Of a stretch of DNA of 64,000 bases, positions 1 through 9,188 are shown piece after piece; position 1 is the first letter of the stretch; each line of letters begins with the position of its first letter. Location: positions 124,001-188,000 of the forward strand of contig NZ_MUNQ01000026.1 in NCBI RefSeq assembly GCF_002001165.1, read 5' to 3'. Origin of the DNA: Rhodanobacter sp. C05 (GTDB lineage Bacteria > Pseudomonadota > Gammaproteobacteria > Xanthomonadales > Rhodanobacteraceae). The position numbers and the translations under genes are program-made. The notes beneath the pieces are model-generated. The model searched no databases. It had not been told where the DNA came from and was given only the letters and a program-made list of their open reading frames with translations.

Positions 1-2541
1 GCGGTGGGTATTGCAGGAAAACACTTCCTGCCAGGTACGCCGTGGATCGATCCCAACGTCGGATTCCAGGGCCAGGCTCTGGGGAAACTCTCGGCGGACA
101 TGTGGCTGTCAGGGCATATCCCCTGGTGGAATTCCTATAACGGGGTTGGTCTGCCGCTGGCGGCCGAGGCGCAGCCGGCTTCGTTGTTCCTGCCATTCGT
201 CCTGCTCATGCATTTCCAGGCGGGCGGCGCATGGGTCGAGATGCTGATGCAGATCATCGCGGGCCTCTGCGCGTACGCCCTGCTGCGCCGGCTCGAGCTG
301 ACCCGCCTGGCCGCCTTTGCCGGCGCCATGGTGTTCGAGTTGAACGGCACGTTTGGCTGGCTCGGGGCACCGATCACCACGCCGGTAGCTTTCCTGCCCA
401 TGCTGATCCTGGGTATCGAACACCTGCGCGCACGCGTGGCCGCGGATGCCCGCGGAGGCTGGCTGCTCATTCCGGTGGCGCTGGCCTGGTCGATCTATGC
501 CGGCTTCCCCGAGACCGCCTATATCGACGGCCTGTTCGCCGGCTTCTGGAGCATGAGCCGGCTGGTTGGCCTGACCACGCCCCGCAAAACGGCCTTCCTG
601 CGCCGACTTTGCATGGCCGCCTTCGTCGGGATCCTGTTGGCCACGCCGCTCATCGTGCCTTTCGCCGAATACGTCGGTCGTGCCTACGTGGGCGGACACG
701 ACAACGTCTTTGCGCATGCGCGGCTTGCCGGCTCCACGCTGGCCCAGATGCTGGCCCCGGGCCTGTATGGGCCGATCTTCGCGTTCGACGATCCAGGCCA
801 CCAGATCGCGGCCAACTGGGGCAACATCGGCGGCTATTTCACGGCGCTGGAATTTTTCGTCGTCCTGCTCGGGTTCGTGTTCTGCAGGCGCTGGCTGTAT
901 GCCGCGCTCCTGACCTGGATGCTGCTCTGCGTGGCCAAGACGTTCGACGTGCGTCCGCTCAGCGACCTGATCAACCTGGTTCCGATGATCAAGTCGGCCG
1001 CGTTCTATCGTTACTCACCGCCCTCATGGGAGTTCGCCGGGGCTGTGCTGATCGCACTGACGATCGACGGGATGCAGCGCCGGACATCCGTGTCGAACGG
1101 TGGCCTGATGGCATGTTTCGCGATGATCGGCATCGCGATCATGGCGGCGCTCGGCCCCGCGCGGGAACTCGTCAAGACCCTGCTGGGCAATCCTGCCTAC
1201 GCACCCTTTCACAGCATGGCGATCGGCTGGCTTGCCTTGTCGGTGACCGCGGCCGTCCTGGTCGCCATGCTTCACGGTCGCTGGCGGCATGTACCTCTCG
1301 CGTTCGTCGCCTTGCTGACGCTGGATGCCTGCGTGGCTTTCGCGCTGCCCGTCGGCAGCGGCCTTGGCAGATTGTCATCGCATCAGGGCGGCGTGGCCTT
1401 TCTGCAGGCGCATGCCGGGCAGCAGCGTGTCTACTCGATCGGTCCGCTCGCACCGAACTACGGTGGCTATTTCAGGATCGCGCAGATCAACCACAACTAC
1501 CTGCCGGTTTCCCTTGATTGGACGCAGTACGTCCACGACCAGCTGGATCCTGATGCCCATCCAATTCTGTTCACCGGCAATTTCGGCGGGACCGCCGGAA
1601 ACCATGCAGCGATGCTGCTGAATACGAAGCAGGCCGCACTTGAGGAGCTGGGCGTACGCTATGTGCTCGCGCCTGCCGGCGACGATCCCTTCCTGTCGGC
1701 CACAACGCCAACAGCTTCCCGGCAGGATCCAGCCCAACCGATGCCGCTGGCGAATGGCGCGTCAGCAACGATCCGCTGGTCGCTTCCTGCCCTGCCGGAA
1801 GAGGTGACTGTGCATCAGGCCTCCGTGTTCATTGGCAACTATGCCGGCCGCGCCAATGGCCTGTTGCACATGAAGGTCTGCAACGCAGCGGGAAACTGCG
1901 CGGAAGGTGCGCGCTCCCTGGCGGGATCCGTCGACAACGCAGCTTTCCTGGTGGAACTCGACAAGCCACTGGCACTGCTACCCGCGCAGGCAAATGTCAT
2001 CACCACAACGATCACTGATGAGCACAGCGATCATCCGGTCGCGCTATGGCTGATGAATGCCGACGCGGCCCGGCAAATCCTGCTGGACGGCAAGCCGGCG
2101 GCGATGGCGCCGTCACTGATCCTCCACTATCGCCCGGCAGACGCCGGAGCCATCACGTCGGTGCCGGTCTATCACGGCCCTGACATGGATATCTACGAGC
2201 TGCCGAACCCCAGACCCTATTTCGAAACCCGCGACACGGGCTGCCAACTGCAGTCCTCGGATCGAAACGAAGTCACTGTCCATTGCGATGAGCCGACCCA
2301 GCTGCTTCGCCGCGAGGCGTTCTATCCGGGATGGCAGGCCAAGGTCGATGACCGGGCGGTTCCGTTGCAAAGGACAAACGGAATTTTCCAGAGCCTTGCC
2401 CTACCCGCAGGAATACACACGGTCGTCTTCAGCTATCGCCCGACTCACGCACTTGCGATCACCGCAGCATTCCTGGCCGGATTGACGGCATGGCTGCTCG
2501 GAGCATGGCGCAGCCTGCGACGTCGCAGAGCCGGTGGCTAG
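1..2541 (+). CDS. YfhO-like multispanning membrane protein (5' end outside window)
   Basis: The frame is open from base 1, so the true start lies upstream; 846 residues are visible. The N-terminal two thirds consist of repeated hydrophobic segments in the style of GT-C/YfhO membrane proteins. They follow an extracytoplasmic stretch (about residues 15-60) with the WW-N-Y-GVGLPL pattern that YfhO proteins usually show. The last ~300 residues are a soluble beta-rich region, followed by a final membrane helix and an Arg-rich tail. Known YfhO members assist glycosylation of lipoteichoic acid in Firmicutes; a role in surface-polysaccharide or lipid-linked glycosylation here is inference. Its TAG stop overlaps the convergent rimI stop in a shared CTAG. 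Confidence 0.7.
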   Translation, partial: AVGIAGKHFLPGTPWIDPNVGFQGQALGKLSADMWLSGHIPWWNSYNGVGLPLAAEAQPASLFLPFVLLMHFQAGGAWVEMLMQIIAGLCAYALLRRLELTRLAAFAGAMVFELNGTFGWLGAPITTPVAFLPMLILGIEHLRARVAADARGGWLLIPVALAWSIYAGFPETAYIDGLFAGFWSMSRLVGLTTPRKTAFLRRLCMAAFVGILLATPLIVPFAEYVGRAYVGGHDNVFAHARLAGSTLAQMLAPGLYGPIFAFDDPGHQIAANWGNIGGYFTALEFFVVLLGFVFCRRWLYAALLTWMLLCVAKTFDVRPLSDLINLVPMIKSAAFYRYSPPSWEFAGAVLIALTIDGMQRRTSVSNGGLMACFAMIGIAIMAALGPARELVKTLLGNPAYAPFHSMAIGWLALSVTAAVLVAMLHGRWRHVPLAFVALLTLDACVAFALPVGSGLGRLSSHQGGVAFLQAHAGQQRVYSIGPLAPNYGGYFRIAQINHNYLPVSLDWTQYVHDQLDPDAHPILFTGNFGGTAGNHAAMLLNTKQAALEELGVRYVLAPAGDDPFLSATTPTASRQDPAQPMPLANGASATIRWSLPALPEEVTVHQASVFIGNYAGRANGLLHMKVCNAAGNCAEGARSLAGSVDNAAFLVELDKPLALLPAQANVITTTITDEHSDHPVALWLMNADAARQILLDGKPAAMAPSLILHYRPADAGAITSVPVYHGPDMDIYELPNPRPYFETRDTGCQLQSSDRNEVTVHCDEPTQLLRREAFYPGWQAKVDDRAVPLQRTNGIFQSLALPAGIHTVVFSYRPTHALAITAAFLAGLTAWLLGAWRSLRRRRAGG

Positions 2542-3008
2542 GACGGCAACAACTCCAGCGCCATCACGATCGCTTCCTCGCGCCCGTCCCGCGCGGGGTA
2601 ATAGCGTGGCCGCCGGCCGATCTCGCCGAACCCTACCGATTCATACAGCGCCTTCGCCAGCGGATTCGACGGCCGTACCTCGAGGAACAGCCGTTCGGCG
2701 CCATTCCAGCGCGCGATATCCAGCAAACGGCCGAGCAAATGCCGGCCCAGCCCCTGACCACGATATTCCGGCGCGATGCAGATATTCAGCAGATGCGCCT
2801 CGCCCGCGCCCATCGACAGGATGCCGTAACCGGCAATCGCCGAATCCACGCACAACACCCAGCACGGATGCCCGGCTTTCAGGCAATCGTTGAAGATGCC
2901 ATGCGACCACGGGTAGTCGTAGGAGGCAGCCTCCATCGTGCTGACCATCGTCAAATCCTCGGCGCGCATGGCACGCACCTGGATAACCGGCTTGACGACC
3001 GCGACCAT
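2538..3008 (-). CDS. rimI: Ribosomal protein S18-alanine N-acetyltransferase
   Basis: A 156-residue GNAT protein. The acetyl-CoA loop reads PEYRGQGLGRHLL, preceded by HLLNICIAP, and the C-terminal half has EVRPSN..AKALYESVGF, the classic RimI signature. RimI acetylates the N-terminal alanine of S18. I chose ATG at 3008, four bases after the holD stop, rather than the longer start inside holD. It is last in pssA-holD-rimI; holD-rimI adjacency is also found in E. coli. Confidence 0.9.
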   Translation of the reverse strand: MVAVVKPVIQVRAMRAEDLTMVSTMEAASYDYPWSHGIFNDCLKAGHPCWVLCVDSAIAGYGILSMGAGEAHLLNICIAPEYRGQGLGRHLLGRLLDIARWNGAERLFLEVRPSNPLAKALYESVGFGEIGRRPRYYPARDGREEAIVMALELLPS

Positions 3009-3012
3009 GCGA

Positions 3013-3516
3013 TTAGCAGTCCGCAGTGGCCAGCGCACGGCGCAAACTGCGCAGTGCGCTCCACAGCCGTCTTTTGGCGGCCGCGCTGGTCAGCACCAGC
3101 GCCGGCTCGTCGGCCAGCACGATCTGCGCGCGGTGCATCACTGCCGCTGGCAGGCTGCGACCCAGCGCATGCGCCTGTGCCTCGCCGAATACCAGATAAG
3201 CCCGCGCCTCCGGCACGTCAGCGGCCAGCTGGCCACCGCTCACCGTGACCCGCGCAGCCCGCGCCACGGTCGCTCCGCATGCGCTCAACGCACGCCCCAG
3301 CAAGTCGAGCTCACGCGTGCTGCAAGCCTCCGGTACCACCACCACGCAGGCGACACCTGCAGACGCGTCGCTCACCTCGTTTATCAGCCGAGCCGATACA
3401 ACGCGACTGGCTGGTACCTCGGGTGCCATGCGTCGCACCCACGGCACCACACCCAAAGCCCGCAGGACACGGGCACGCTGACTGGCACTGATGGGCTGGC
3501 GCATCGGTTGATTCAT
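3013..3516 (-). CDS. holD: Probable DNA polymerase III psi subunit (HolD-like)
   Basis: A 167-residue protein that would usually be annotated hypothetical. The N-terminus has R-x5-LGVVPWVRR, which aligns with the E. coli HolD pattern QLGI-x-QW-x-LR. The C-terminus has a helix of the form LTSAAAKRRLWSALRSL, resembling the HolD end with its AR-x-ALW motif. Immediate linkage to rimI downstream, as in E. coli, supports the call. Psi bridges the clamp loader to SSB through chi. The ATG overlaps the pssA stop as ATGA, indicating translational coupling. The family is poorly conserved, so this is an inference from short motifs plus synteny. Confidence 0.6.
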   Translation of the reverse strand: MNQPMRQPISASQRARVLRALGVVPWVRRMAPEVPASRVVSARLINEVSDASAGVACVVVVPEACSTRELDLLGRALSACGATVARAARVTVSGGQLAADVPEARAYLVFGEAQAHALGRSLPAAVMHRAQIVLADEPALVLTSAAAKRRLWSALRSLRRALATADC

Positions 3517-4292
3517 GCCGCGTTGCGCCTTGAGCGACGGTGCGTAGCCAGTCCCCATATCGTCCATACCGGGCCAGACAGCAGATAGATCGTGAAGCCG
3601 ACGAACAGCACCCGTGCGGTATCCAGGACCAGCAAAGCCAACAGCAGCACGGCACCGACCATCCAGGCGAACGGTACGCGCTGGTTATCGCCCATCGGCA
3701 GCGACTTGAAGCTGAAGTAACGGAAGCGGCTGACCATCAGCAAGCCCACAATCACCGCCATCACCGGTGTGACGAAGCACAATTCGTCGCCGGAAAAGCC
3801 CGACTTTTCCGCACTCCACACGAACGACATGCACACCGCAGCAGCTGCCGGGCTGGCCAACCCCTGGAAATAGCGCTTGTCGGCTACGCCGACCTGGGTA
3901 TTGAAGCGCGCCAGCCGCAACGCCGCGCAAGCCGCGTAGATGAAGGCGGCAGCCCAACCCAGCTTGCCCCATAGCGAACCGAAGTCGCGCAGCGACGACA
4001 ACGACCAGTTGTACATCACCAGCGCCGGTGCCAGCCCGAAGCTGACCAGATCGGACAAGGAGTCGTACTGCACGCCGAATTCGCTCTGGGTGCCGGTCAT
4101 CCGCGCCACCCGGCCATCCATGCCATCCAGCACGGCAGCAATGAACACCGCCACCGCGGCTTCGGTGTAACGCCCGTCAATGCTGGCGATAATCGCGTAG
4201 AAACCTGCGAACATCGCAGCCGTGGTGAACAGGTTCGGCAACAGGTAAATGCCCCGGTGACGGGGCGGGCGCACTGGCATGGGCTCGCTCAT
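3513..4292 (-). CDS. pssA: CDP-diacylglycerol-serine O-phosphatidyltransferase
   Basis: A 259-residue membrane enzyme of the CDP-alcohol phosphatidyltransferase family. The hallmark DGxxAR-x8-G-x3-D-x3-D is present as DGMDGRVAR followed by GVQYDSLSD around residues 57-80, including all metal-binding aspartates. About seven to eight hydrophobic segments follow the cytoplasmic N-terminal MSEPMPVRPPRHRG. It makes phosphatidylserine, the precursor of phosphatidylethanolamine. First gene of pssA-holD-rimI, divergent from the DUF4124 gene. Confidence 0.93.
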   Translation of the reverse strand: MSEPMPVRPPRHRGIYLLPNLFTTAAMFAGFYAIIASIDGRYTEAAVAVFIAAVLDGMDGRVARMTGTQSEFGVQYDSLSDLVSFGLAPALVMYNWSLSSLRDFGSLWGKLGWAAAFIYAACAALRLARFNTQVGVADKRYFQGLASPAAAAVCMSFVWSAEKSGFSGDELCFVTPVMAVIVGLLMVSRFRYFSFKSLPMGDNQRVPFAWMVGAVLLLALLVLDTARVLFVGFTIYLLSGPVWTIWGLATHRRSRRNAA

Positions 4293-4416
4293 GAATCAAT
4301 CCGTGACAGGATGCGCGCAGTGTAAACCATCGGCTGCTTGAGTCCGGGAAGCCGGAGTGATAACAAGAGCACCTGTAATTCAACCGCACGCATTCCCATA
4401 CCTCATGGAGAGCACC

Positions 4417-4836
4417 ATGCACCGTTCACTGATCGCCGTGGCACTGCTGCTGCTGGCTCCGCTGGCCACTGCCCAGGTCTACAAATGGACGGATGCCAGC
4501 GGCACTGTGCATTACTCGCAGGACGCCCCTCCCCAGGGCACGAAATACAAGCAGGTGACCACCACCGGTACGGTGGATCCGGTGGCGCCAGCATCCAAGG
4601 AGAATCGCGAGGTGAATACCGAATCGGCTTCCACGCCTGCCCAGCCGGTCGCCGACACCCCGGAAAACCGCGCCAAGCTGTGCACTTCGCTGAAATCCAA
4701 TCTCGCCGCACTGCAAGGCAGCGGTCCGGTGGTCATGCAGGAGGACGGCAAACCCACCGCGCTCGATGACACCCAGCGCAAACAGCAGGCCAGCGCGGCG
4801 CAGTCGCAATACAGCCAGTATTGCCAGAGCAACTGA
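4417..4836 (+). CDS. Exported DUF4124-domain protein
   Basis: A 139-residue protein with a signal peptide (MHRSLIAVALLLLAPLATAQ) followed directly by VYKWTDASGTVHYS, the defining DUF4124 motif. The rest is hydrophilic and low-complexity. ATG 4417 is preferred because a GGAG sequence lies at 4407-4410 and the signal peptide starts there. DUF4124 proteins are periplasmic and of unknown function, common in Xanthomonadales. A strong hairpin follows the stop. Confidence 0.85.
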   Translation: MHRSLIAVALLLLAPLATAQVYKWTDASGTVHYSQDAPPQGTKYKQVTTTGTVDPVAPASKENREVNTESASTPAQPVADTPENRAKLCTSLKSNLAALQGSGPVVMQEDGKPTALDDTQRKQQASAAQSQYSQYCQSN

Positions 4837-4847
4837 TCGGCCGCCCA

Positions 4848-4880
4848 CGGTATCGGCAGGCTCGCAGCCTGCCGATACCG
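4848..4880. terminator. Perfect 15-bp hairpin after DUF4124 gene
   Basis: CGGTATCGGCAGGCT (4848-4862), a CGC loop and its exact complement (4866-4880), 11 bases after the stop. There is no T-tract, so it is a terminator-like or mRNA-stabilising hairpin rather than a textbook intrinsic terminator. Confidence 0.6.
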
Positions 4881-4947
4881 GCGCTGACCAGCGACAGTGG
4901 CGACAGGCCGCTACAATAGGCGTCTTTATCACGCCGGAAACGCTCGC

Positions 4948-6645
4948 ATGCGCCTCAGCCAATTTCACCTGGCCACCGTCAAGGAAGTCCCTGCCGACGC
5001 CGAAATCACCAGCCATCGGCTGATGCTGCGCGCCGGCATGATCCGCAAGCTCGCTTCGGGCCTGTACACATGGTCGCCGCTGGGCCTGCGCGTACTGCGC
5101 AAGGTGGAAACCATCGTGCGCGAGGAAATGGATCGCGCCGGCGCGATCGAAATGCTGATGCCGACGATCCAGCCCAGGGAGCTGTGGGAGGAAAGCGGCC
5201 GCTGGGCTAAGTTCGGCCCCCAGCTGCTGAAGATCAAGGATCGCAAGGAGCAGGAGTTCTGCTATGCCCCCACCGCCGAGGAAGTGGTCACCGATTACGC
5301 ACGCAACGAGCTGAAAAGCTACAAGCAGCTTCCGGTCAATTTCTACCAGATCCAGACCAAGTTCCGCGATGAAATCCGCCCGCGTTTCGGCGTGATGCGC
5401 GCGCGCGAATTCCTGATGAAGGACGCTTACTCCTTTCACCTCACCCAGGAATCATTGGCTGAAACCTATGCAGCGATGTATCAGGCCTATACGCGCATCT
5501 TCACCCGGCTCGGACTGACCTTCCGTGCCGTGCAGGCCGACACCGGCGCGATTGGCGGCAATGCCAGCCATGAATTCCAGGTGCTGGCCGATTCCGGCGA
5601 AGACGCCATTGCGTTCTCCGATGGCTCCGATTACGCCGCGAATATCGAAAAGGCGGATGCGCTGGCGCCGACCATCGAACGCCCCGCTCCCGCTGCCAGC
5701 TTGCAGCGAGTCAATACACCCACCCAGAAAACCATCGATGACGTCGCCGGCTTCCTCAAGGTATCCCCGCAGCAATGCGTGAAGACCCTGCTGGTGCGTG
5801 GCCGTGACGGACTGGTCGCGCTGTGCCTGCGTGGCGACCACGAGATCAACGAAGTGAAGGCCGGCAAGCTGGCCGAACTACCCGATGAATCGGTACTGGC
5901 CAGCGAAGAGGAAATCCTCGCTGCCACCGGCACGCGACCTGGCTTCATTGGTCCGGTTGGGCTGCCGGCCGCCATCCCTGTGATCGTCGACCGCGATGCT
6001 GCGGTGCTTGCCGACTTCGTATGCGGCGGCAATGCCGATGGCAGCCATTACACCGGCGCGAACTGGACTCGTGATGCACGAGTCACCCGCATTGCCGACC
6101 TGCGCAACGTGGTCGAGGGCGACCTGTCACCTGATGGTCAGGGCGTGCTGCACATCGGGCGTGGCATCGAGGTTGGCCATGTATTCCAGCTCGGCCAGAA
6201 ATACGCCGAAGCACTCAACGCCACCGTGGTGGATGACCAGGGCAAGCTGCAGCTGATGACCATGGGATGCTATGGCATCGGCGTCAGTCGCATCGTCGCC
6301 GCCGCGATCGAACAGCGCCATGACGAGGCAGGCATCATCTGGCCCGAGGCGATGGCACCATGGAAAGTGGTGGTGTGCGTGATCAACCAGAGGAACGTAG
6401 CCGAGGTCAGCGAGGCTGCCGAGGCGCTGTATCAGCAACTCAACCAGCGCGGCATCGAGACCGTGCTGGATGACCGCGGCCTGCGGCCGGGTGGCATGTT
6501 TGCCGATATGGAACTGATCGGCATTCCGCACCGCGTGGTGGTAAGTGAGCGCGGCGTGGCTGCCGGCACGCTGGAATACCGCGCCCGCAGCGAAAGCGAA
6601 AATCGCTCGATCAGTCAGGAGGAGCTGTTCGCCCTGCTCGGTTAA
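4948..6645 (+). CDS. proS: Prolyl-tRNA synthetase (bacterial type with editing domain)
   Basis: A 565-residue class II aminoacyl-tRNA synthetase, close to E. coli ProS (572). It starts [19 protein letters not shown], typical of the family. Residues ~60-200 carry the class II catalytic core ([33 protein letters not shown]). About 235-390 form the INS editing domain that clears mischarged Ala-tRNAPro. The core resumes with the GCYGIGVSR motif, and the C-terminus is the anticodon-binding domain. ATG 4948 was chosen by homology; the open frame extends slightly upstream. Confidence 0.97.
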   Translation: MRLSQFHLATVKEVPADAEITSHRLMLRAGMIRKLASGLYTWSPLGLRVLRKVETIVREEMDRAGAIEMLMPTIQPRELWEESGRWAKFGPQLLKIKDRKEQEFCYAPTAEEVVTDYARNELKSYKQLPVNFYQIQTKFRDEIRPRFGVMRAREFLMKDAYSFHLTQESLAETYAAMYQAYTRIFTRLGLTFRAVQADTGAIGGNASHEFQVLADSGEDAIAFSDGSDYAANIEKADALAPTIERPAPAASLQRVNTPTQKTIDDVAGFLKVSPQQCVKTLLVRGRDGLVALCLRGDHEINEVKAGKLAELPDESVLASEEEILAATGTRPGFIGPVGLPAAIPVIVDRDAAVLADFVCGGNADGSHYTGANWTRDARVTRIADLRNVVEGDLSPDGQGVLHIGRGIEVGHVFQLGQKYAEALNATVVDDQGKLQLMTMGCYGIGVSRIVAAAIEQRHDEAGIIWPEAMAPWKVVVCVINQRNVAEVSEAAEALYQQLNQRGIETVLDDRGLRPGGMFADMELIGIPHRVVVSERGVAAGTLEYRARSESENRSISQEELFALLG

Positions 6646-6671
6646 CCGTTTTCACATCAGGTTTCTCATTG

Positions 6672-6700
6672 AAACGGCCGCCACATGCGGCCGTTTTCGT
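6672..6700 (+). terminator. Rho-independent terminator of proS
   Basis: AAACGGCCGC, loop CACAT, GCGGCCGTTT, then TTCG: a 10-bp GC-rich stem running into T residues 26 bases after the proS stop. The remaining intergenic sequence (6701-6944) is AT-richer than the surroundings and presumably holds the hns-like promoter. Confidence 0.85.
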
Positions 6701-6836
6701 ATTCGGCAATCATGGACAACGTAAATACGCCCATCGCTTATTAAAATCCCCAGCACATGATTAACCATGCTTAATGTGAAATCCATTTAACAGCGTGGCC
6801 GTGCTTTACAAATATTCCGAAAATCAGCGAGAATCG

Positions 6837-6858
6837 CTATTGCAACACCTATTGCAAC
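6837..6858. repeat. Two direct copies of CTATTGCAAC upstream of the hns-like gene
   Basis: CTATTGCAAC occurs at 6837-6846 and 6849-6858, a period of 12 bp, about 90 bp before the H-NS-like start. It may be a tandem regulator-binding site; no known factor is assigned. Confidence 0.4.
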
Positions 6859-6944
6859 GCGGAGTCCGGCTCAAATCCCCAATAATAGCCGGGCCAACGT
6901 CAGACCCTACTATTCAATTACCGACACTCACCCGGGAGTCAATC

Positions 6945-7268
6945 ATGGCCGTCGATATCAAGAGTCTCAATCACAATCAGCTCAACGACCTGATCAGCAA
7001 GGCACAGGTGCGCCAGAATGAACTGCGCAAGGAAAAAGTCGTCAAGCTGCGTGAAAAAGTGCACGCACTGATCAAGGCCGAGGGTTATGCCTTTGAGGAC
7101 ATCTTCGGCAGCGCACGCGGCAAAGCCAAGCGCACTACCGGTACGGTTGCACCGAAATACCGCAATCCGGCCAACCCCGCACAGACCTGGTCAGGCCGCG
7201 GCAAGCGTCCGCACTGGTTCAGTGACGCACTGAAGGCCGGCAAGAAGGAAAAGGATCTGGCAATCTGA
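6945..7268 (+). CDS. H-NS family nucleoid-associated protein
   Basis: A 107-residue protein. Residues 1-50 form an alpha-helical, Lys/Glu-rich oligomerisation region (LNDLISKAQVRQNELRKEKV). The C-terminus carries NPAQTWSGRGKRPHWF, the TW-x-GRG-x-P-W DNA-binding loop of H-NS/XrvA-like proteins that reads the minor groove of AT-rich DNA. It acts as a xenogeneic silencer and nucleoid organiser. The AT-rich upstream region is a possible target for autoregulation (inference). Confidence 0.92.
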   Translation: MAVDIKSLNHNQLNDLISKAQVRQNELRKEKVVKLREKVHALIKAEGYAFEDIFGSARGKAKRTTGTVAPKYRNPANPAQTWSGRGKRPHWFSDALKAGKKEKDLAI

Positions 7269-7297
7269 TCGCCGTTCCGCTCGACGCTTCAATGAAA

Positions 7298-7326
7298 TGC
7301 GCCGGCCTAGTGCCGGCGTATTTTTT
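7298..7326 (+). terminator. Rho-independent terminator of the hns-like gene
   Basis: CGCCGGC (7300-7306), loop CTAGT, GCCGGCG (7312-7318), extended by two weaker pairs and followed by TATTTTTT. Textbook intrinsic terminator 30 bases after the stop. Confidence 0.92.
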
Positions 7327-7341
7327 GGTTTGAGGCGACGC

Positions 7342-7380
7342 GGCGTCCCCTCCCCAGCCCTCCCCCAAGGGGGAGGGAGT
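7342..7380. repeat. Short copy of C-rich/G-rich dispersed repeat
   Basis: Contains CCCTCCCCC-AA-GGGGGAGGG (7358-7377) preceded by CCCCTCCCCAG. It resembles parts of the longer elements at 34434-34567 and 43370-43505, so it appears to be a dispersed intergenic repeat family. It lies between the hns-like terminator and the 3' end of the ThrE-like gene. Confidence 0.6.
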
Positions 7381-7454
7381 GAATGTGCCATGCGGTTTCG
7401 CTATCTTGATAATCTGCGCAACCGGAAGTCTCCGGCTTTTGATCGAAGGCTCGT

Positions 7455-8735
7455 TTATAAAGACCGGCGCGGCGAAACCAGCAGGTCGCCAAACATCAAT
7501 CCGCCTACCAGCGATACCAGCAGGGTCAACAACAGCAGGCCGGTATCCATGCCCAGCGTGGTATTGCGATCAAGCAGAAAAGACATGCTGCGGAAACCGA
7601 CGCTGCCCGGCACCAGCAGCAGAATGCCCGGCTCGCGCACGACTGCTCCCGGACGATGGGCAAACCGCGCATAGATGTTGGCCAACGCACTCAGCAGCAA
7701 TCCGCCAAGGAACACGCCGAACGGCGCCGCCGGCAGCGAACCGGAAATCTCACCACCCCAGCGTGTAGCCAGGTAACCGACGATCACGGCCACGATCACC
7801 ACTGGCCAGTCGCGTCGTGCCGCACGAAACAGGATCGCGAACGCGATCGCAGCAACGAGCAGGGCCGGATAGTCGGTCCATGTCGGCAACGCCGGCAACG
7901 CGAAGTCACGCGCATGGATGCCGAACGCCGCGCACAGCTGGGTGGCCGCGATCGTACCGAAAGTGAGCTTGAGCAGGGTCGACATGGCGCCGCCCATGCG
8001 CGCCATGCCGGAGACCAGATGCTGGCTGGATATTTCACGCACCGCCGTGGTCAGCGACATGCCGGGAATCAGGATGATCAGGCTGGCCAGTACCACCGAC
8101 TTGATCGCCAGCGGCACCACGAACGCACTCACCACGATCGTCATGGCGGTGGCCACCAGCGCACAGATGGCATCGCTGGCCACCGCCAGCCGCGGCCGGC
8201 TGCCCGCCAGCACGGAGATCCCACCGATGATCACGCCGATCACGCCGGCGACCAGTACGTCCACCCACGCGCTGTGCAGGAACAGCGCTGCAATGCTGGC
8301 ACCGGACAGACCATAGCTGGCGATCAGCGCGGCCTTGTCACGTCGTGTATCCGGCAACCCCAGTGCCCGCAGGCGGCGGAAGCCCTCGCGCAGATCCAGC
8401 TCACCGGCAATCGCGCGATCGGCGATCTCGTCAGCTTGGCACAGCCGTGCCAGATTCACCTCGCCCGGCACCAGCCGCATCACCTGGGTGGTTTGCGCCA
8501 CGCCTTCCTCACCCTGGGCCAGATCGGTGAACGAGATGATGAGCGCGGTGGGACTGGACCATACATCGGCAGCCAGTCCCAGGCGCTGCGCCGCACCAGC
8601 TACCGCCATCTCCAATCGAGGCGCTGACGTACCGTACTGGTGCAGTCGGCGCGCCAGCTCCAGCAGGAACGCAATGCGCGTGTTCAGCGCCGTGGTGGCG
8701 AACTGCTGCCGATTGGTGACGCTGTCCGCGTTCAT
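7455..8735 (-). CDS. Threonine/serine exporter family protein (ThrE-like)
   Basis: A 426-residue protein. Residues ~20-150 form the soluble DUF1212 half (LLELARRLHQYGTSAPRLE..., a typical start). About ten hydrophobic helices follow, ending with LVPGSVGFRSMSF, a motif of the DUF3815/ThrE_2 half. Both halves are fused here as in Corynebacterium ThrE, which exports threonine and serine. ATG 8735 overlaps the NfeD stop as ATGA, so the longer reading into nfeD was rejected. Substrate is inferred from family. Confidence 0.85.
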   Translation of the reverse strand: MNADSVTNRQQFATTALNTRIAFLLELARRLHQYGTSAPRLEMAVAGAAQRLGLAADVWSSPTALIISFTDLAQGEEGVAQTTQVMRLVPGEVNLARLCQADEIADRAIAGELDLREGFRRLRALGLPDTRRDKAALIASYGLSGASIAALFLHSAWVDVLVAGVIGVIIGGISVLAGSRPRLAVASDAICALVATAMTIVVSAFVVPLAIKSVVLASLIILIPGMSLTTAVREISSQHLVSGMARMGGAMSTLLKLTFGTIAATQLCAAFGIHARDFALPALPTWTDYPALLVAAIAFAILFRAARRDWPVVIVAVIVGYLATRWGGEISGSLPAAPFGVFLGGLLLSALANIYARFAHRPGAVVREPGILLLVPGSVGFRSMSFLLDRNTTLGMDTGLLLLTLLVSLVGGLMFGDLLVSPRRSL

Positions 8736-9178
8736 GCTGCCGGACGCACCTTCAACGTGGTGCCTTCGACAGCCACCACTTCCACCGTGCTGCCCAGCGG
8801 CAGATCCGGTCCACTGACCAGCCACTGGCCATCGCCCACGCAGGCCTTGCCGCGACCGTTGACGATCGGCTCGATCAGTTCGTAGCGCTGGCCGATCATC
8901 TGCTCGGCGCGCCGGTTGAGCCGCTCGCTACCCGGTTCACTGCGCTCCAGTCGTGGTCGCAGCAATCGCGCATAAGCCATGCACGATGCAAACGCCAACA
9001 CCGCGAACAGCACTGCCTGCGCCAACAGACCAAGCGACGGCACCAGCCACAGCAGCACGCCCATGGCTGCGGCGGCCAGGCCGATCCACAGCATGAAATA
9101 ACCCGGCACCAGCAGCTCGCCGGCGATCAGCAGCAACGCGAGAATCCACCACAGGTAATGCGCGGAAAGATCCCACAT
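8732..9178 (-). CDS. NfeD-family membrane protein
   Basis: A 148-residue protein: two to three hydrophobic helices (residues ~5-70), then a ~70-residue OB-fold ending VSGPDLPLGSTVEVVAVEGTTLKVRP, the NfeD C-terminal domain. NfeD proteins pair with SPFH/stomatin proteins, and the SPFH gene is immediately upstream. ATG 9178 was chosen because GAGGTGG sits five bases before it; an in-frame GTG at 9187 has no such site. Confidence 0.88.
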   Translation of the reverse strand: MWDLSAHYLWWILALLLIAGELLVPGYFMLWIGLAAAAMGVLLWLVPSLGLLAQAVLFAVLAFASCMAYARLLRPRLERSEPGSERLNRRAEQMIGQRYELIEPIVNGRGKACVGDGQWLVSGPDLPLGSTVEVVAVEGTTLKVRPAA

Positions 9179-9188
9179 GGCAGCCACC

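Noticed and set aside
9178..9187. GTG start at 9187 for the NfeD-like protein
   Set aside because: The ribosome-binding GAGGTGG lies between this GTG and the ATG at 9178 and is correctly spaced only for the ATG.
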